Positions 52,496 through 63,124 of a stretch of DNA of 64,000 nucleotides are shown piece after piece; position 1 is the first letter of the stretch; each line of letters opens with the position of its first letter. The DNA is from Bacteroidota bacterium (GTDB lineage Bacteria > Bacteroidota > Bacteroidia > 2-12-FULL-35-15): assembly GCA_947449315.1 (NCBI GenBank), contig CANFRC010000001.1, positions 62,001-126,000 of the forward strand. The letters are read 5' to 3'. The position numbers were made by a program, and so were the translations under genes. The notes beneath the pieces were generated by a model. It had not been told where the DNA came from and did not search any database. It was given only the letters and a program-made list of their open reading frames with translations.

Positions 52496-54433
52496 TTATT
52501 TTATAAATCTGTTTTCTATTTCTGTATTAATGATGTTCGCAAAATCTTGAATTGAAAAGCTTCCTAAATCGCCTTCCCCTTGTTTACGAACAGATACCAT
52601 GTTATCAGCTTCTTCTTTTTCACCAACAATTAACATGTATGGTATTTTTTGCAATTCGGTATCGCGAATCTTTTTCCCAATCTTCTCATTCCTATCATCC
52701 ACGAGGCCACGAATATCGTAATTATTTAATAATTCTAAAACTTTTTTTGCGTAATCGTTGTATTTTTCACTAATTGGCAAAACCGAGATCTGATCGGGTG
52801 TGAGCCACAGCGGGAATTTTCCTGCACAGTGTTCGATCAATACTGCGATGAAGCGTTCCAATGAACCAAAAGGTGCTCTATGAATCATGACTGGGCGATG
52901 TTTCATATTATCGCTTCCGGTGTACTCCAATTCAAAACGCTCTGGAAGGTTATAATCTACTTGAATGGTACCCAATTGCCATTTTCTTCCGATGGCATCT
53001 TTTACCATAAAATCGAGTTTAGGACCATAAAAAGCCGCTTCACCTAATTCTACAACAGTTTTCAATCCTTTTTCTGCGGATGATTCAATGATCGCCGCTT
53101 CTGCCAATGCCCAGTTTTCATCGGAACCAATGTATTTTGTTTTATTCTCTGGATCTCGCAAGGAAATTTGTGCAGTAAAATCATTAAAATCTAATGCTTT
53201 AAAAACATAAAGCACCAGATCAATCACTTTACAAAACTCTTCTTTTACTTGGTCGGGGCGACAAAATAAATGTGCATCATCTTGTGTAAATCCGCGAACA
53301 CGCGTTAATCCGTGCAATTCGCCTGCCTGCTCATAACGATATACTGTTCCGAATTCAGCAAAACGGATAGGAAGATCTTTATAGGAGCGAGGGGATGTTT
53401 TATAGATCTCACAGTGATGCGGACAGTTCATCGGTTTTAAGAAAAACTCTTCCCCTTCATGAGGCGTGCGGATCGGTTGAAAAGAATCAGCGCCGTATTT
53501 CTCATAATGACCAGATGTAATGTATAAATTTTTATTTCCAATATGTGGTGTAGCAACGGGAAGATAACCGTTTTTTAATTGTTGTTTTTGTAAAAATTGT
53601 ATCAAACGTTCGCGCAACGCTGCTCCTTTTGGAAGCCACAATGGTAAGCCCATTCCCACTTTCTCGGAAAAAGCAAATAACTCTAATTCCTTTCCTAATT
53701 TTCTGTGGTCGCGTTTTTTTGCTTCTTCCAATAAAACTAAATAATCGGTCAGGTCTTTTTGTTTAGTGAAGGTTATCGCATAAACGCGTGTTAACATTTT
53801 ATTTTTTTCATCTCCTCGCCAATAGGCGCCAGCCACATTCATCAGCTTTACGGCTTTAATGAAGCTTGTGTTCGGAATATGAGGTCCGCGGCACAGATCG
53901 GTAAAGTTTCCTTGCTGATAAAAAGTAATGTTTCCATCTTCTAAACCTTCTAAAAGATCTAGTTTGTATTCGTCTGCTTTTTCTTTGAAATACTGAATAG
54001 CATCTGCTTTAGAAACTTCTGAACGCTTATATTCATTGCCTTGACGGGCTAGTTCCAGCATCTTGTCTTCAATTTTTTTGAAGTCATCCTGAGAAATCGT
54101 TTTTCCACCCAAGTCAATATCATAGTAAAATCCATTTTCAATTGGGGGCCCTATACCGAATTTTGTTCCCGGATAAATAGCTTCTAAGGCTTCTGCCATT
54201 AAATGGGCAGAAGAATGCCATAATGTTGATTTGCCTTCAACATCGTTCATTGTTAATAATACTACCTTAGAATCAGCATGAATAGGGCGTGTAGCGTCCC
54301 ATACATCGCCATTTACTTTGGCTGCTAAAACATTTCGTGCTAAACCTTCAGAGATGGATAGTGCTATTTGAAGCGCTGTAGTTCCTTTTGCGTATTCTCG
54401 CACAGAACCATCGGGGAGTGTAATTTTGATCAT
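52496..54433 (-). CDS. thrS: Threonyl-tRNA synthetase
   Basis: 645 residues, full length. The N-terminal TGS domain starts [19 protein letters not shown]. The editing/SAD domain has [11 protein letters not shown] and a C..H site (CRGPHIP). The class II catalytic core carries the [10 protein letters not shown] zinc-binding region and [15 protein letters not shown]-terminal anticodon-binding domain follows. infC begins 30 bases downstream in the same frame. It has its own promoter. Confidence 0.97.
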   Translation of the reverse strand: MIKITLPDGSVREYAKGTTALQIALSISEGLARNVLAAKVNGDVWDATRPIHADSKVVLLTMNDVEGKSTLWHSSAHLMAEALEAIYPGTKFGIGPPIENGFYYDIDLGGKTISQDDFKKIEDKMLELARQGNEYKRSEVSKADAIQYFKEKADEYKLDLLEGLEDGNITFYQQGNFTDLCRGPHIPNTSFIKAVKLMNVAGAYWRGDEKNKMLTRVYAITFTKQKDLTDYLVLLEEAKKRDHRKLGKELELFAFSEKVGMGLPLWLPKGAALRERLIQFLQKQQLKNGYLPVATPHIGNKNLYITSGHYEKYGADSFQPIRTPHEGEEFFLKPMNCPHHCEIYKTSPRSYKDLPIRFAEFGTVYRYEQAGELHGLTRVRGFTQDDAHLFCRPDQVKEEFCKVIDLVLYVFKALDFNDFTAQISLRDPENKTKYIGSDENWALAEAAIIESSAEKGLKTVVELGEAAFYGPKLDFMVKDAIGRKWQLGTIQVDYNLPERFELEYTGSDNMKHRPVMIHRAPFGSLERFIAVLIEHCAGKFPLWLTPDQISVLPISEKYNDYAKKVLELLNNYDIRGLVDDRNEKIGKKIRDTELQKIPYMLIVGEKEEADNMVSVRKQGEGDLGSFSIQDFANIINTEIENRFIK

Positions 54434-54490
54434 AGTTGTTTTTTATCCAAACATCCAAACAAACGGACGCAGGTATTTTTTAATTGAATG

Positions 54491-54520
54491 CAAAGATAAT
54501 TTTATTACGGGAGAAAGCAA
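54491..54520 (-). promoter_or_regulatory. thrS-infC promoter
   Basis: Minus-strand TTG (54520-54518), 19 bases, TATCTTTG (54498-54491). The predicted leader is about 50 bases. Confidence 0.7.
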
Positions 54521-54688
54521 AAACAAAAAAATCAAATTTTAGGTATCCGATTTATGAAGGGAAAATAGAGTCAAAGTATATTAATTTCATAGACAGCGTC
54601 TTTGCGAGTCATGGAGTGTAAAATTTACAATTTCAAAACTCCCCAAAATAGGCATTTGCAAAAATTTTAGAAGGAATTAAATTTTCGA

Positions 54689-55957
54689 CTATTTATTGAG
54701 ATGCAATTGGTTCTTGTTTAATATTCCTATCACCTTTCCTTTAAATTTTGTTCCTAAAAAGGGGGTGTTAGAAGACTTTGATCGGATATGTTTCTTTTCA
54801 AATACCCACTCTTGTTCTGGATCGAAAATTGAAATGTTTGCTAGTTCACCTTCGGCTATTTTTGCAGGTCTTAAATTTAGAATGCTTCGGGGTTTGCAGG
54901 TGATGGAATCTATAATTGTTTCCAGTTTAACTTTTCCTTTGTTTGAATTTATTAATCCAAATGCAGTTTCCAATCCTATCATACCATTCGAAGCATGATC
55001 GAATTCGATGTCTTTTGATTCAATGTCTTGAGGTCGATGATCACAAGTGATTGCATCAACTGTTCCGTCAGTCAATCCTTTACGTAGCGCTTCGATATCA
55101 ACTTTTGTGCGTAAAGGAGGATTTAATTTATAATGACTATCGAAGCCAAGTAGCGCAGTGTCATCAAGGGCTAAATTGTATGCATTTACAGATGCGGTTA
55201 TTTTTAAGCCCTTTGCCTTCGCTTGTCGGATAAGGTCTACCGATTTTTGTGTGGATATATTTGAAATATGTAATGGAGAATTGGTGTATTCTGCAAGGAA
55301 GATATTTCTATTTACCATCAACTCTTCTGCTAATGATGGGATTCCTTTGAGGCCAAGTTGTGTAGATGTTACACCTTCGTTCATTTTACCATCTTGTGAA
55401 ACCGACTTCTCATCACAATGCGTGATGATTAGCCCATTAAAATTTTGAGCATATTGAAGTGCTCTCAAAAGAAGCCCTGCATTTTCAATAGACTTCTTAT
55501 CATCTGAAAAGGCTACAGCTCCAGCTTGTTTCATATCATACATTTCAGATATGTCATGGCCCTCTTGTTTATAGGAAAGTGTTCCGATAGGATGAACATC
55601 GATCATAGAAGCGGCTGTTTTGTTTTTAATATATAGAACTTCTGCTTTTGAGTGTATGGTTGGGTTTGTAGATGAAACGACTGCTACTTCAGTAAAGCCA
55701 CCACAAGCGGCAGCTTTTAAACCGGAATCAAGATCCTCTTTGTGTTCAAACCCTGGATCGCAAAAACTAACTTGCATATCCATCCATCCTGATGATATAT
55801 GAATATTTTTACCTTCAATAACTTTGCTATTTTTTTCGGAAGTTATTTTAGATTTGATGGATTTAATCATTCCATTTTCAATTAACACATCCATCACTTT
55901 TCCGTTAAAAGATGATTTAGAGTCGATGATGTGAGCGGATTTAATGAGTATATTCAT
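54689..55957 (-). CDS. pyrC: Dihydroorotase homologue lacking the HxH metal site
   Basis: 422 residues of the amidohydrolase fold, aligned with multifunctional-type dihydroorotases. The first-strand motif that normally reads DxHxHxRDPG is MDMQVSFCDPG here, so both metal His are replaced by Gln62 and Ser64. Other landmarks remain: IITHCDE, PLHISN and AITCDHRPQD with the active-site Asp. It may be a structural or weakly active subunit, as the inactive dihydroorotase-like PyrC' proteins that assemble with PyrB in some bacteria. pyrB and pyrR lie at 10.4-11.8 kb. The symbol is given for homology, not proven activity. Confidence 0.78.
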   Translation of the reverse strand: MNILIKSAHIIDSKSSFNGKVMDVLIENGMIKSIKSKITSEKNSKVIEGKNIHISSGWMDMQVSFCDPGFEHKEDLDSGLKAAACGGFTEVAVVSSTNPTIHSKAEVLYIKNKTAASMIDVHPIGTLSYKQEGHDISEMYDMKQAGAVAFSDDKKSIENAGLLLRALQYAQNFNGLIITHCDEKSVSQDGKMNEGVTSTQLGLKGIPSLAEELMVNRNIFLAEYTNSPLHISNISTQKSVDLIRQAKAKGLKITASVNAYNLALDDTALLGFDSHYKLNPPLRTKVDIEALRKGLTDGTVDAITCDHRPQDIESKDIEFDHASNGMIGLETAFGLINSNKGKVKLETIIDSITCKPRSILNLRPAKIAEGELANISIFDPEQEWVFEKKHIRSKSSNTPFLGTKFKGKVIGILNKNQLHLNK

Positions 55958-55967
55958 ACTGTATTTT

Positions 55968-58028
55968 TTATTTCATAAATCGTAATAATAAAACTTCAAT
56001 TGCTAAAAATATCAGCGCTAAAATAAGACAAAGTTTCCAAAGTTTCTTGCCTTGTTCTGATTCAGTTAAAGAGGCGGATAAGTTTTTCGAATTAATTTCT
56101 AACACATCTATATTTGATGCACTGCTGTTTTTTAATTTCTCTTTCAATTCTTCCCCAGTATAACAGGTTAGGTCGGATTCTTTTCTGTTAAAATTGAATG
56201 AAACACCTATTACGGGTTCTTTGTCTGCAAAGATGGTATAGTTGTCAGCTTCAGTTATCTGATTATGAACAGTAATAAGTGTTGTTTCATCCACTATTTT
56301 GTGCGCTGGTACGATGTCGGACTTGTTTGTTACGTTCTTGATGTGGTAAACATTTTCTCCCGTTAAAATAGAATTGCATTCAATTGTTTCATCTGCGCCA
56401 ATCGTGTAAAAAAGCGGACGGCTGGTTTGGCTATACATCGCTATTTTATATAGAGTAGGTACGAAAATAGCATGTTTTGGAAAGTTGCTGAAATCAGCGC
56501 TTAGAGCAACAGCCGAAAAATATAATTTACCTTTACCAACATCGTTTTTGCTCAAAAAAACATCGCCGTTTTGGAGTTTGAGTAAATACTCTTGATTGCT
56601 CCTTGTAGTTTTTGAAACGACAAAATGATTGCTTACTTTGGGAAGATCCAGGTTACTTGCGCTGAAGTTTTTTTTCTCGAATACATCCTTATAAAGAGGA
56701 TTATCCAAATTTATGTTATCAACTTTAGTATTTGCAGTATCAAGGCGTTCGTAGTAATTCGCTTTACAAGCAATAAAAAATTCTTTGTAGGAGTTTAAGT
56801 CAGCTTGTGGGTTTGGAAAAACCAATACACTTCCTCCATTGTTCATGAAGCGCTTTAACTCTTGAGTCAAGCCCGAAGAGATGGTTTTTAATTCATTTAG
56901 TACGATAAGATTATTGGATGATAACGTGGAGTAATTTAACTTGTTTTCAAAATCATTGTGAAGAATGAACAAGGAATCATCCCCGAAAAGTTTATTCAGA
57001 TAAAGGCTTTCAGCATTTGTTTCTGAACTATTGATGCAAACTACAGCAATGTTTTTTGCAACTTCAAAGCTGAAATAAAACGCATCATCAAAAGTGACAG
57101 GGTAATCGTTCAGTTCGATACGGCAATGTTGCACGCCAGTTCCCTTAGATGCAAATGAAAGTACAACTTCTGTCTCCGCTTTTTTATCTACATTGAAGCT
57201 TGCTGGTGTTTTCTGAATTCCATTTATAAAAAGCTTTATGGAGTTGTTTTCAATTACATTTTCGGAAGCGTTTTTAATCCTAACATGTAGCTTTTCTATT
57301 TGATTATATTGTCTGACAGGTGTTTCGAACCAACATGTATCTATAAAGACATTGCTTTTTTCGGTCGCTTCCAAAGGAACTAAATGGAATAATATGCTTG
57401 TGTCATTTTTTATCTGATCAATATTGACAACGCTTTTCTGGAAATCAGAAAAGATGAAGGATATTTTGTTTTTATTTCCACTCTGTTGCAGCACATCCAT
57501 TTGTCTGGATGTTATTTCTGAAATACTTCGAGTAGCAGGGCTTATTTTAACTTCATCAAGTAATTCAATGAATTCTTCTTTATTTACCAAACGCTGCTGT
57601 TTGCCTTCAAAATCGTTTGTTAATAATTGAAACCGATCTGTTGGTTTATAGGTGCCCACAATTTCCAAAGCCCTTTTTTTCGCTTCATCCAGTAAAGTCC
57701 CATTTTTATTCACTGCATCCATGCTGAAGGAATTGTCAATAAATATGCTGACAGCTTTATCTCCAATAACTATTTTTTTGTGTTCTAAGGGAATAAAAGG
57801 TTGAGCAAAAGCAAAGACAAGAAAAGTGATTGCTAGAATGCGTGAAGCAAGTACTAATAAATGTTTGAGTTTAGATTTGGCTTGAGTCTCTTGCTTAACT
57901 TCTTTAAGAAATCGTACATTGCTAAAGTAAACAGTTTTGAATTTTCTGAAATTGAAAAGATGAATAATGATTGGAATAGCGATTGCAGAAAGCGCAAGTA
58001 AGAATGCAGGATAGGTAAAGCTCATCAA
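55968..58028 (-). CDS. BatA/VWA-type membrane protein
   Basis: 686 residues. The N-terminal BatA-type segment MSFTYPAFLLALSAIAIPIIIHLFNFRKFKTVYFSNVRFL is followed by a second helix (about 60-80). A von Willebrand A-like domain with the metal site DNSFSM near 98-103 follows, then a long extracytoplasmic beta-rich region and a final helix (about 660-682). Such proteins resemble aerotolerance Bat proteins; the function is unknown. The ATG at 58028 or the next codon may be the start. Confidence 0.82.
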   Translation of the reverse strand: MMSFTYPAFLLALSAIAIPIIIHLFNFRKFKTVYFSNVRFLKEVKQETQAKSKLKHLLVLASRILAITFLVFAFAQPFIPLEHKKIVIGDKAVSIFIDNSFSMDAVNKNGTLLDEAKKRALEIVGTYKPTDRFQLLTNDFEGKQQRLVNKEEFIELLDEVKISPATRSISEITSRQMDVLQQSGNKNKISFIFSDFQKSVVNIDQIKNDTSILFHLVPLEATEKSNVFIDTCWFETPVRQYNQIEKLHVRIKNASENVIENNSIKLFINGIQKTPASFNVDKKAETEVVLSFASKGTGVQHCRIELNDYPVTFDDAFYFSFEVAKNIAVVCINSSETNAESLYLNKLFGDDSLFILHNDFENKLNYSTLSSNNLIVLNELKTISSGLTQELKRFMNNGGSVLVFPNPQADLNSYKEFFIACKANYYERLDTANTKVDNINLDNPLYKDVFEKKNFSASNLDLPKVSNHFVVSKTTRSNQEYLLKLQNGDVFLSKNDVGKGKLYFSAVALSADFSNFPKHAIFVPTLYKIAMYSQTSRPLFYTIGADETIECNSILTGENVYHIKNVTNKSDIVPAHKIVDETTLITVHNQITEADNYTIFADKEPVIGVSFNFNRKESDLTCYTGEELKEKLKNSSASNIDVLEINSKNLSASLTESEQGKKLWKLCLILALIFLAIEVLLLRFMK

Positions 58029-58069
58029 AGCCCAAAGATAATACTTTTTTGCTGATTGATTAATTTAAT

Positions 58070-58831
58070 TCAAAACTTCTCAAAAACACCTAAGCCGAAT
58101 AAAGCAAAATCGTATTTGCAGGGGTCTTTTGTATCAAATTTCCTAAGATTCATGGTCAGTTCATCTACCGCTTTCCAATCATTTTGTGTTCTTTTTAATA
58201 AGCCTAATTTTCTGCCCACATTTCCGGAATGAACATCCAGTGGACACATCAAATGGGAGGGGAGTAGTTGAGAGTTCCAAAGTCCAAAGTCAACACCCGA
58301 ATGATCCTTGCGAATCATCCATCGAAGATACATACAGAGTCTTTTAGATGATGAATTCTCTGATGGATTTGAAACGTGTTTCTTTGTTCTAGAAGGGGAA
58401 TCGATTGAAAAGAAGAATTGTCTGAAATTCATGATCGCTTCCATGCAATCGGGTTTTGAAAACACATTTTCAAGGCCACCATGTTTTTTATAAATATTTT
58501 GTAATGATCGTACAAAAAAAACAGTATCAGTAGCATTGAATGTTCTATGAACAAATCCTTCAAATCGCTTCATGTCTTTGTCTTTTGCATTCATTATAAA
58601 ATCATACGGACTGCCTCCCATTAGTTTCATCATTTTGTTGGCATTGTTGATGATTGTAACGCGCTGGCCCCATGCAATAGTTGCTGCCAAAAAACCTGCA
58701 ATCTCAATATCCTCCTTTTTTGAAAATTGATGAGGAATAGATACAGGATCCGATTCAATAAAATCCAACCGGTTGTATTTTATATATTTTTCTTCAAGAA
58801 ACGCTTTTAGCTCCGAGGAGGGGATCTTCAT
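58070..58831 (-). CDS. TIGR02757 family protein (DUF2400)
   Basis: 253 residues. SDPVSIPHQFSKKEDIEIAGFLAATIAWGQR near the start and CPLDVHSGNVGRKLGLL near 195 are the family signatures. Some members are predicted to be DNA glycosylase-like (helix-hairpin-helix) proteins; activity is unproven. It is complete and lies 41 bases upstream of the BatA-like gene on the same strand. Confidence 0.86.
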   Translation of the reverse strand: MKIPSSELKAFLEEKYIKYNRLDFIESDPVSIPHQFSKKEDIEIAGFLAATIAWGQRVTIINNANKMMKLMGGSPYDFIMNAKDKDMKRFEGFVHRTFNATDTVFFVRSLQNIYKKHGGLENVFSKPDCMEAIMNFRQFFFSIDSPSRTKKHVSNPSENSSSKRLCMYLRWMIRKDHSGVDFGLWNSQLLPSHLMCPLDVHSGNVGRKLGLLKRTQNDWKAVDELTMNLRKFDTKDPCKYDFALFGLGVFEKF

Positions 58832-58910
58832 TTCGCAAATATAATTTAAAAAGTTTCTCCTAGCTTTATTTACAGGACAGCGAAAAAAAACGAAGTAGAT
58901 GAAATTCGTA

Positions 58911-60167
58911 TTATTTCATTTTCCTAAGATCAAGTTTTCGAAGTTTAGGAGCAATTTTAGCAGTACCTATAACAATAAGGATGGTCATGATACCTCCAAA
59001 AACAATAGAAGGTTTTAATCCAATTGCTCGCGCAGTAACACCTGATTCAAAACTTCCTATTTCATTAGATGAGCCAATAAAAATGCTGTTGACAGCAGAA
59101 ACCCTTCCTCGCATTTCATCCGGAGTAGATAGTTGTAAAATGGTGTGGCGAATAACAACGCTAACGTTATCAAAAGCGCCGGTCAACAATAAAAAGAAAA
59201 GAGCTAAATAGTAATTCGTAGTGATGCCAAATAATATAGTCGCTAGTCCAAAGGCACCGATTGATAAAAACAAATTACGACCGGCATTTCGAGTAGGAGG
59301 TTTGTACGCAATTATTAAGGCCATAATGACAGCCCCAGCAGCCGGAGCAGCTCTTAAAAAACCTAATTCGATTGAACCAACATGTAACACTTTATCAGCA
59401 AAGGCGGGAAGCATAGCTACAGCACCTCCGAATAGAACAGCAAAAAGATCCAAGGATAAAGCACCAAGGATCAACTGATTGCTAAAAACAAATTTAATTC
59501 CTACGGATAAACTTTCTAACAAAGATTCTTTCTTTTCTTTCTTCGGTAATGGTTTAGACACTATAAAAAAGAAGGAGAATACTGAAATTGTTATTAAAGC
59601 AAGGTTCACTTCATAGGCTACGGAAAAACTGATGGCACAAATAAATCCAGCCATTGCAGGCCCTATAACGGAGGCAATGTGCCATGTAGTGCTATTCCAA
59701 GTAGCTGCGTTTGCATATAATTCACGGGGAATTATTTGTGACATAAAAGAGGGGAAAGCTGCGGCTAAAAAACCTCTAATGATTCCTATCGCTCCGATAA
59801 CAAAAAAGATAGGCTTAGTTCCGTATGTTAAAATCACGGAATTGGTATCCATCGAAAAATAAAGCAAAGAGGAGGTACAGATGATCAACATTGATGTAAA
59901 TACAATAATGATGTATTTACGATTGAAAGTATCTGCGATATGTCCAGAAAATAAAGAGACAACTATAAAAGGAATGGCCTCAGCTAAGCCAATCATTCCA
60001 AGCGCTAGTACATCTTTGGTGATATTGTAGATTTGCAATCCAACAATAACAGCTTGCATTTGAATTGCTAATGTTAGAAAAAATCGGGTATTCAAAAAAA
60101 ATAAAAATTCTTTGATGCGCAAGGCAGCATAAGGGTCATGCTTAATAGGTTCTTTCGCTTTATTCAT
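58911..60167 (-). CDS. MFS transporter (EntS-like)
   Basis: 418 residues with about twelve hydrophobic helices. GLAEAIPFIVVSLFSGHIADTFNRKYI is the conserved loop between helices 2 and 3. The overall pattern is that of the EntS/enterobactin-exporter-like MFS group. Substrate unknown: drug or siderophore efflux are both possible. It follows the clpC terminator on the same strand. Confidence 0.85.
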   Translation of the reverse strand: MNKAKEPIKHDPYAALRIKEFLFFLNTRFFLTLAIQMQAVIVGLQIYNITKDVLALGMIGLAEAIPFIVVSLFSGHIADTFNRKYIIIVFTSMLIICTSSLLYFSMDTNSVILTYGTKPIFFVIGAIGIIRGFLAAAFPSFMSQIIPRELYANAATWNSTTWHIASVIGPAMAGFICAISFSVAYEVNLALITISVFSFFFIVSKPLPKKEKKESLLESLSVGIKFVFSNQLILGALSLDLFAVLFGGAVAMLPAFADKVLHVGSIELGFLRAAPAAGAVIMALIIAYKPPTRNAGRNLFLSIGAFGLATILFGITTNYYLALFFLLLTGAFDNVSVVIRHTILQLSTPDEMRGRVSAVNSIFIGSSNEIGSFESGVTARAIGLKPSIVFGGIMTILIVIGTAKIAPKLRKLDLRKMK

Positions 60168-60224
60168 AAATCGTACGTCAAATTTAATGTATTAATTTTA
60201 ACAATTAATATATGTTTATAGAAT

Positions 60225-60257
60225 AAAAAATCCCCCGCAAATTGCGAGGGATTTTTT
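60225..60257 (-). terminator. clpC terminator
   Basis: AAAAAATCCC at 60225-60234 and GGGATTTTTT at 60248-60257 pair around a CGCAA/TTGCG centre; on the minus strand a T run follows. It lies 8 bases after the clpC stop. Confidence 0.82.
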
Positions 60258-60265
60258 ATCACTAC

Positions 60266-62800
60266 TTATTCTTCTTTCTTAGTTTTTTTAGGCTTAGATT
60301 CTTTTGGTTTAGTGATCTTGATTTTGATCTCTTGTTTGTCTTTATCAAAATCTACATCTATCGTATCACCTTCACTTAAGTTCGATTTTATGATCTCTTC
60401 TGCTAAAGGATCTTCCAGGTATTTTTGAATAGCACGTTTTAAAGGACGGGCACCAAATTGAACATCATATCCTTTGTCAGAAATAAAATCTTTTGCCTCT
60501 TCAGAAACTTTGATTTGGTATCCTAAACCATGTATACGACCATACAAGCTATTTAATTCGATATCAATGATCTTATGAATATCATCACGTGTTAATGAAT
60601 TGAACATGACAACATCATCAATACGGTTCAAAAATTCAGGAGCAAATGCTTTTTTCAAAGCTCCTTCAATAACTCCTTTTGAATGATCATCTTCTACTTC
60701 TTTTTTAGCAGCAGTAGAGAAACCAACGCCTTGGCCGAAATCTTTTAACTGACGAGCTCCTATGTTAGAAGTCATGATGATGATGGTATTTTTGAAATCA
60801 ATTTTACGACCCAAACTATCAGTCATAATTCCATCATCTAGGGCTTGCAATAATAAGTTGAATACATCAGGATGTGCTTTTTCTATCTCATCTAACAAAA
60901 CAACTGCATACGGACGTCTGCGAACTTTCTCTGTTAATTGTCCACCTTCTTCATACCCAACATAACCCGGAGGCGCTCCAACTAAACGAGAAACAGCGAA
61001 TTTTTCCATGTATTCACTCATGTCGATACGGATCAAAGCATCATCATTATCAAATAAATATTTCGATAATATTTTTGCTAATTGAGTCTTACCAACACCT
61101 GTAGGGCCAAGAAAAATAAACGAACCGATTGGTTTGTTAGGGTCTTTTAATCCAGCACGGTTACGTTGAATGGCTTTCACTACTTTTTTTACCGCTTCAT
61201 CTTGTCCGATCACTTTACCTTGTAAAAGTTCAGCCATCTTCGTCAATTTGTCACCTTCATTTTGTGCAATTCGTTGAACAGGAACACCAGTCATCATGGC
61301 AACCACCTCAGCAACATTGTCTTCACTCACCATTTCACGGTGTGTTTTACTTTCTTCTTCCCATGCTTTTTTAGCAGCCTCTAATTGCTCCAATAAAGTA
61401 CGTTCTGTGTCGCGCAAGCGAGCAGCTTCTTCATATTTTTGAGAACGAACAACTTTGTTTTTTTCTTCTTTAATGTCTTCTAGTTTTTTCTCGATTTCAA
61501 CAATGTTGTTAGGGACATTGATATTTGTGATATGAACACGAGAACCAGCTTCATCTAGCGCATCAATCGCTTTGTCAGGTAAGTGACGATCCGTAATGTA
61601 ACGTGCAGTTAAAGAAACACAAGCTTTAATTGCAGCATCCGTATAAGTAACATTGTGATGATCTTCGTATTTCGATTTGATATTATTCAAAATCTGAATT
61701 GTTTCCTCCTGAGTTGCAGGCTCAACAATTACTTTTTGAAAGCGTCTTTCTAATGCACCATCTTTCTCGATGTATTGACGATACTCATCTAGAGTGGTAG
61801 CACCGATGCATTGTATCTCACCTCGCGCCAATGCCGGTTTAAACATATTCGAAGCATCTAAAGATCCAGAAGCGCCACCAGCACCAATGATTGTATGAAT
61901 CTCATCAATGAATAAAATAACATCAGGAGATTTTTCTAATTCATTCATTACCGCTTTCATGCGCTCTTCAAACTGCCCACGGTATTTTGTACCCGCAACC
62001 AACGAAGCTAAATCAAGCGTCACTACCCGTTTTCCAAATAACACACGGGATACCTTACGTTGCACTATTCTTAAAGCTAATCCTTCTGCAATCGCAGATT
62101 TACCAACACCTGGTTCACCAATTAATATAGGATTATTCTTTTTTCTGCGGGATAAAATTTGTGATACACGTTCAATTTCTTTTTCGCGACCAACAATGGG
62201 ATCTAATTTCCCTTCTTCAGCAGCTTTTGTCAAATCTCTTCCGAAATTGTCTAGAACAGGAGTTTTTGATTTACTGTCGACAGTTTTTTTAGAACTGCTT
62301 GCACTAAATGAATCGTCATCTGCTTCGTCATCGGATGGTGTACCAGGGAATTCAGCTTTAGGGTCTGATTTTGATAATTCGAGTTCGCTCTTCATCACTT
62401 CATAATCAATTTTAAATTTATGTAAAGATTTAGTTGCAACATTATCTTCATCTTTTAAAATTGATAAGATCAAGTGTTCGGTACCAATTACAGCACTTTT
62501 AAATAATTTGGCTTCCAGATACGTTATTTTTAATGCTCTTTCAGCTTGTTTCATTAAGGGGATATTAGCGAGATTGCTGACCTTGTGAGTTCCTGTACCT
62601 ATTGATTGTTCAATGGTTTTACGAAGCTCTTGTAAGTCAACATTCAGCGATTTAAGCAATCGAACAGCTGTTCCTTCGCCTTCACGGATAATTCCTAATA
62701 ATAAATGTTCTGTTCCAATGTAATCATGTCCTAATCTCAAAGCCTCTTCGCGGCTATAGGTGATCACATCTTTTACTCTTGGAGAAAATTTGGCTTCCAT
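60266..62800 (-). CDS. clpC: ClpC-type AAA+ unfoldase
   Basis: 844 residues. Two Clp_N repeats (1-150) are followed by the first AAA+ module with GEPGVGKS (near 227) and [15 protein letters not shown]-like coiled coil sits in the middle (about 430-480, [18 protein letters not shown]). The second AAA+ module has [19 protein letters not shown], and a C-terminal domain. It unfolds proteins for ClpP. No mcsA/mcsB genes adjoin, so the Bacillus-type adaptor system is not visible here. Confidence 0.96.
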   Translation of the reverse strand: MEAKFSPRVKDVITYSREEALRLGHDYIGTEHLLLGIIREGEGTAVRLLKSLNVDLQELRKTIEQSIGTGTHKVSNLANIPLMKQAERALKITYLEAKLFKSAVIGTEHLILSILKDEDNVATKSLHKFKIDYEVMKSELELSKSDPKAEFPGTPSDDEADDDSFSASSSKKTVDSKSKTPVLDNFGRDLTKAAEEGKLDPIVGREKEIERVSQILSRRKKNNPILIGEPGVGKSAIAEGLALRIVQRKVSRVLFGKRVVTLDLASLVAGTKYRGQFEERMKAVMNELEKSPDVILFIDEIHTIIGAGGASGSLDASNMFKPALARGEIQCIGATTLDEYRQYIEKDGALERRFQKVIVEPATQEETIQILNNIKSKYEDHHNVTYTDAAIKACVSLTARYITDRHLPDKAIDALDEAGSRVHITNINVPNNIVEIEKKLEDIKEEKNKVVRSQKYEEAARLRDTERTLLEQLEAAKKAWEEESKTHREMVSEDNVAEVVAMMTGVPVQRIAQNEGDKLTKMAELLQGKVIGQDEAVKKVVKAIQRNRAGLKDPNKPIGSFIFLGPTGVGKTQLAKILSKYLFDNDDALIRIDMSEYMEKFAVSRLVGAPPGYVGYEEGGQLTEKVRRRPYAVVLLDEIEKAHPDVFNLLLQALDDGIMTDSLGRKIDFKNTIIIMTSNIGARQLKDFGQGVGFSTAAKKEVEDDHSKGVIEGALKKAFAPEFLNRIDDVVMFNSLTRDDIHKIIDIELNSLYGRIHGLGYQIKVSEEAKDFISDKGYDVQFGARPLKRAIQKYLEDPLAEEIIKSNLSEGDTIDVDFDKDKQEIKIKITKPKESKPKKTKKEE

Positions 62801-62862
62801 AATGCTTGTTTTTAATTAATAGCTAAAACGTTTTTATTGACTCAAGAGTTACTCTATACTAA

Positions 62863-62890
62863 CAAATTTAACTGTTTTAAGTAAAATCAA
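62863..62890 (-). promoter_or_regulatory. clpC promoter
   Basis: Minus-strand TTG (62890-62888), 17 bases, TAAATTTG (62870-62863), 63 bases before the ATG at 62800. Standard vegetative type; no CtsR- or CIRCE-like box was seen. Confidence 0.65.
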
Positions 62891-62986
62891 AAGTAATCGC
62901 GATTTTAATATTCTTTAATCCTTGGCTATATTTTTATCAACAAAAAATCTGTTAATATGTTGATAATTTAACGCTTAAAATCAGTT

Positions 62987-63013
62987 TTGTTTCCTTCATA
63001 TTAAGTATTTTCG
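62987..63013 (+). promoter_or_regulatory. gyrA promoter
   Basis: TTG at 62987-62989, 16 bases, TATTTTCG (63006-63013). The -7 box is the TTCG variant and spacing is short. The leader to the ATG at 63125 is about 105 bases. Confidence 0.5.
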
Positions 63014-63124
63014 AACCTCCTAAAAACACAAGGGAAATATCAACTATTGTGCTAAAAATAAATTATGACAATTCTTCTGAAAAACAGAAGGGATAAATAC
63101 AAAATAAAATAGAAAAAAGAAATT

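Larger units (their letters stand above)
62801..63124. other. Divergent promoter region of clpC and gyrA
   Basis: 324 bases that hold the two back-to-back promoters described separately. I see no further ORF, RNA or operator with convincing symmetry. Confidence 0.5.
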
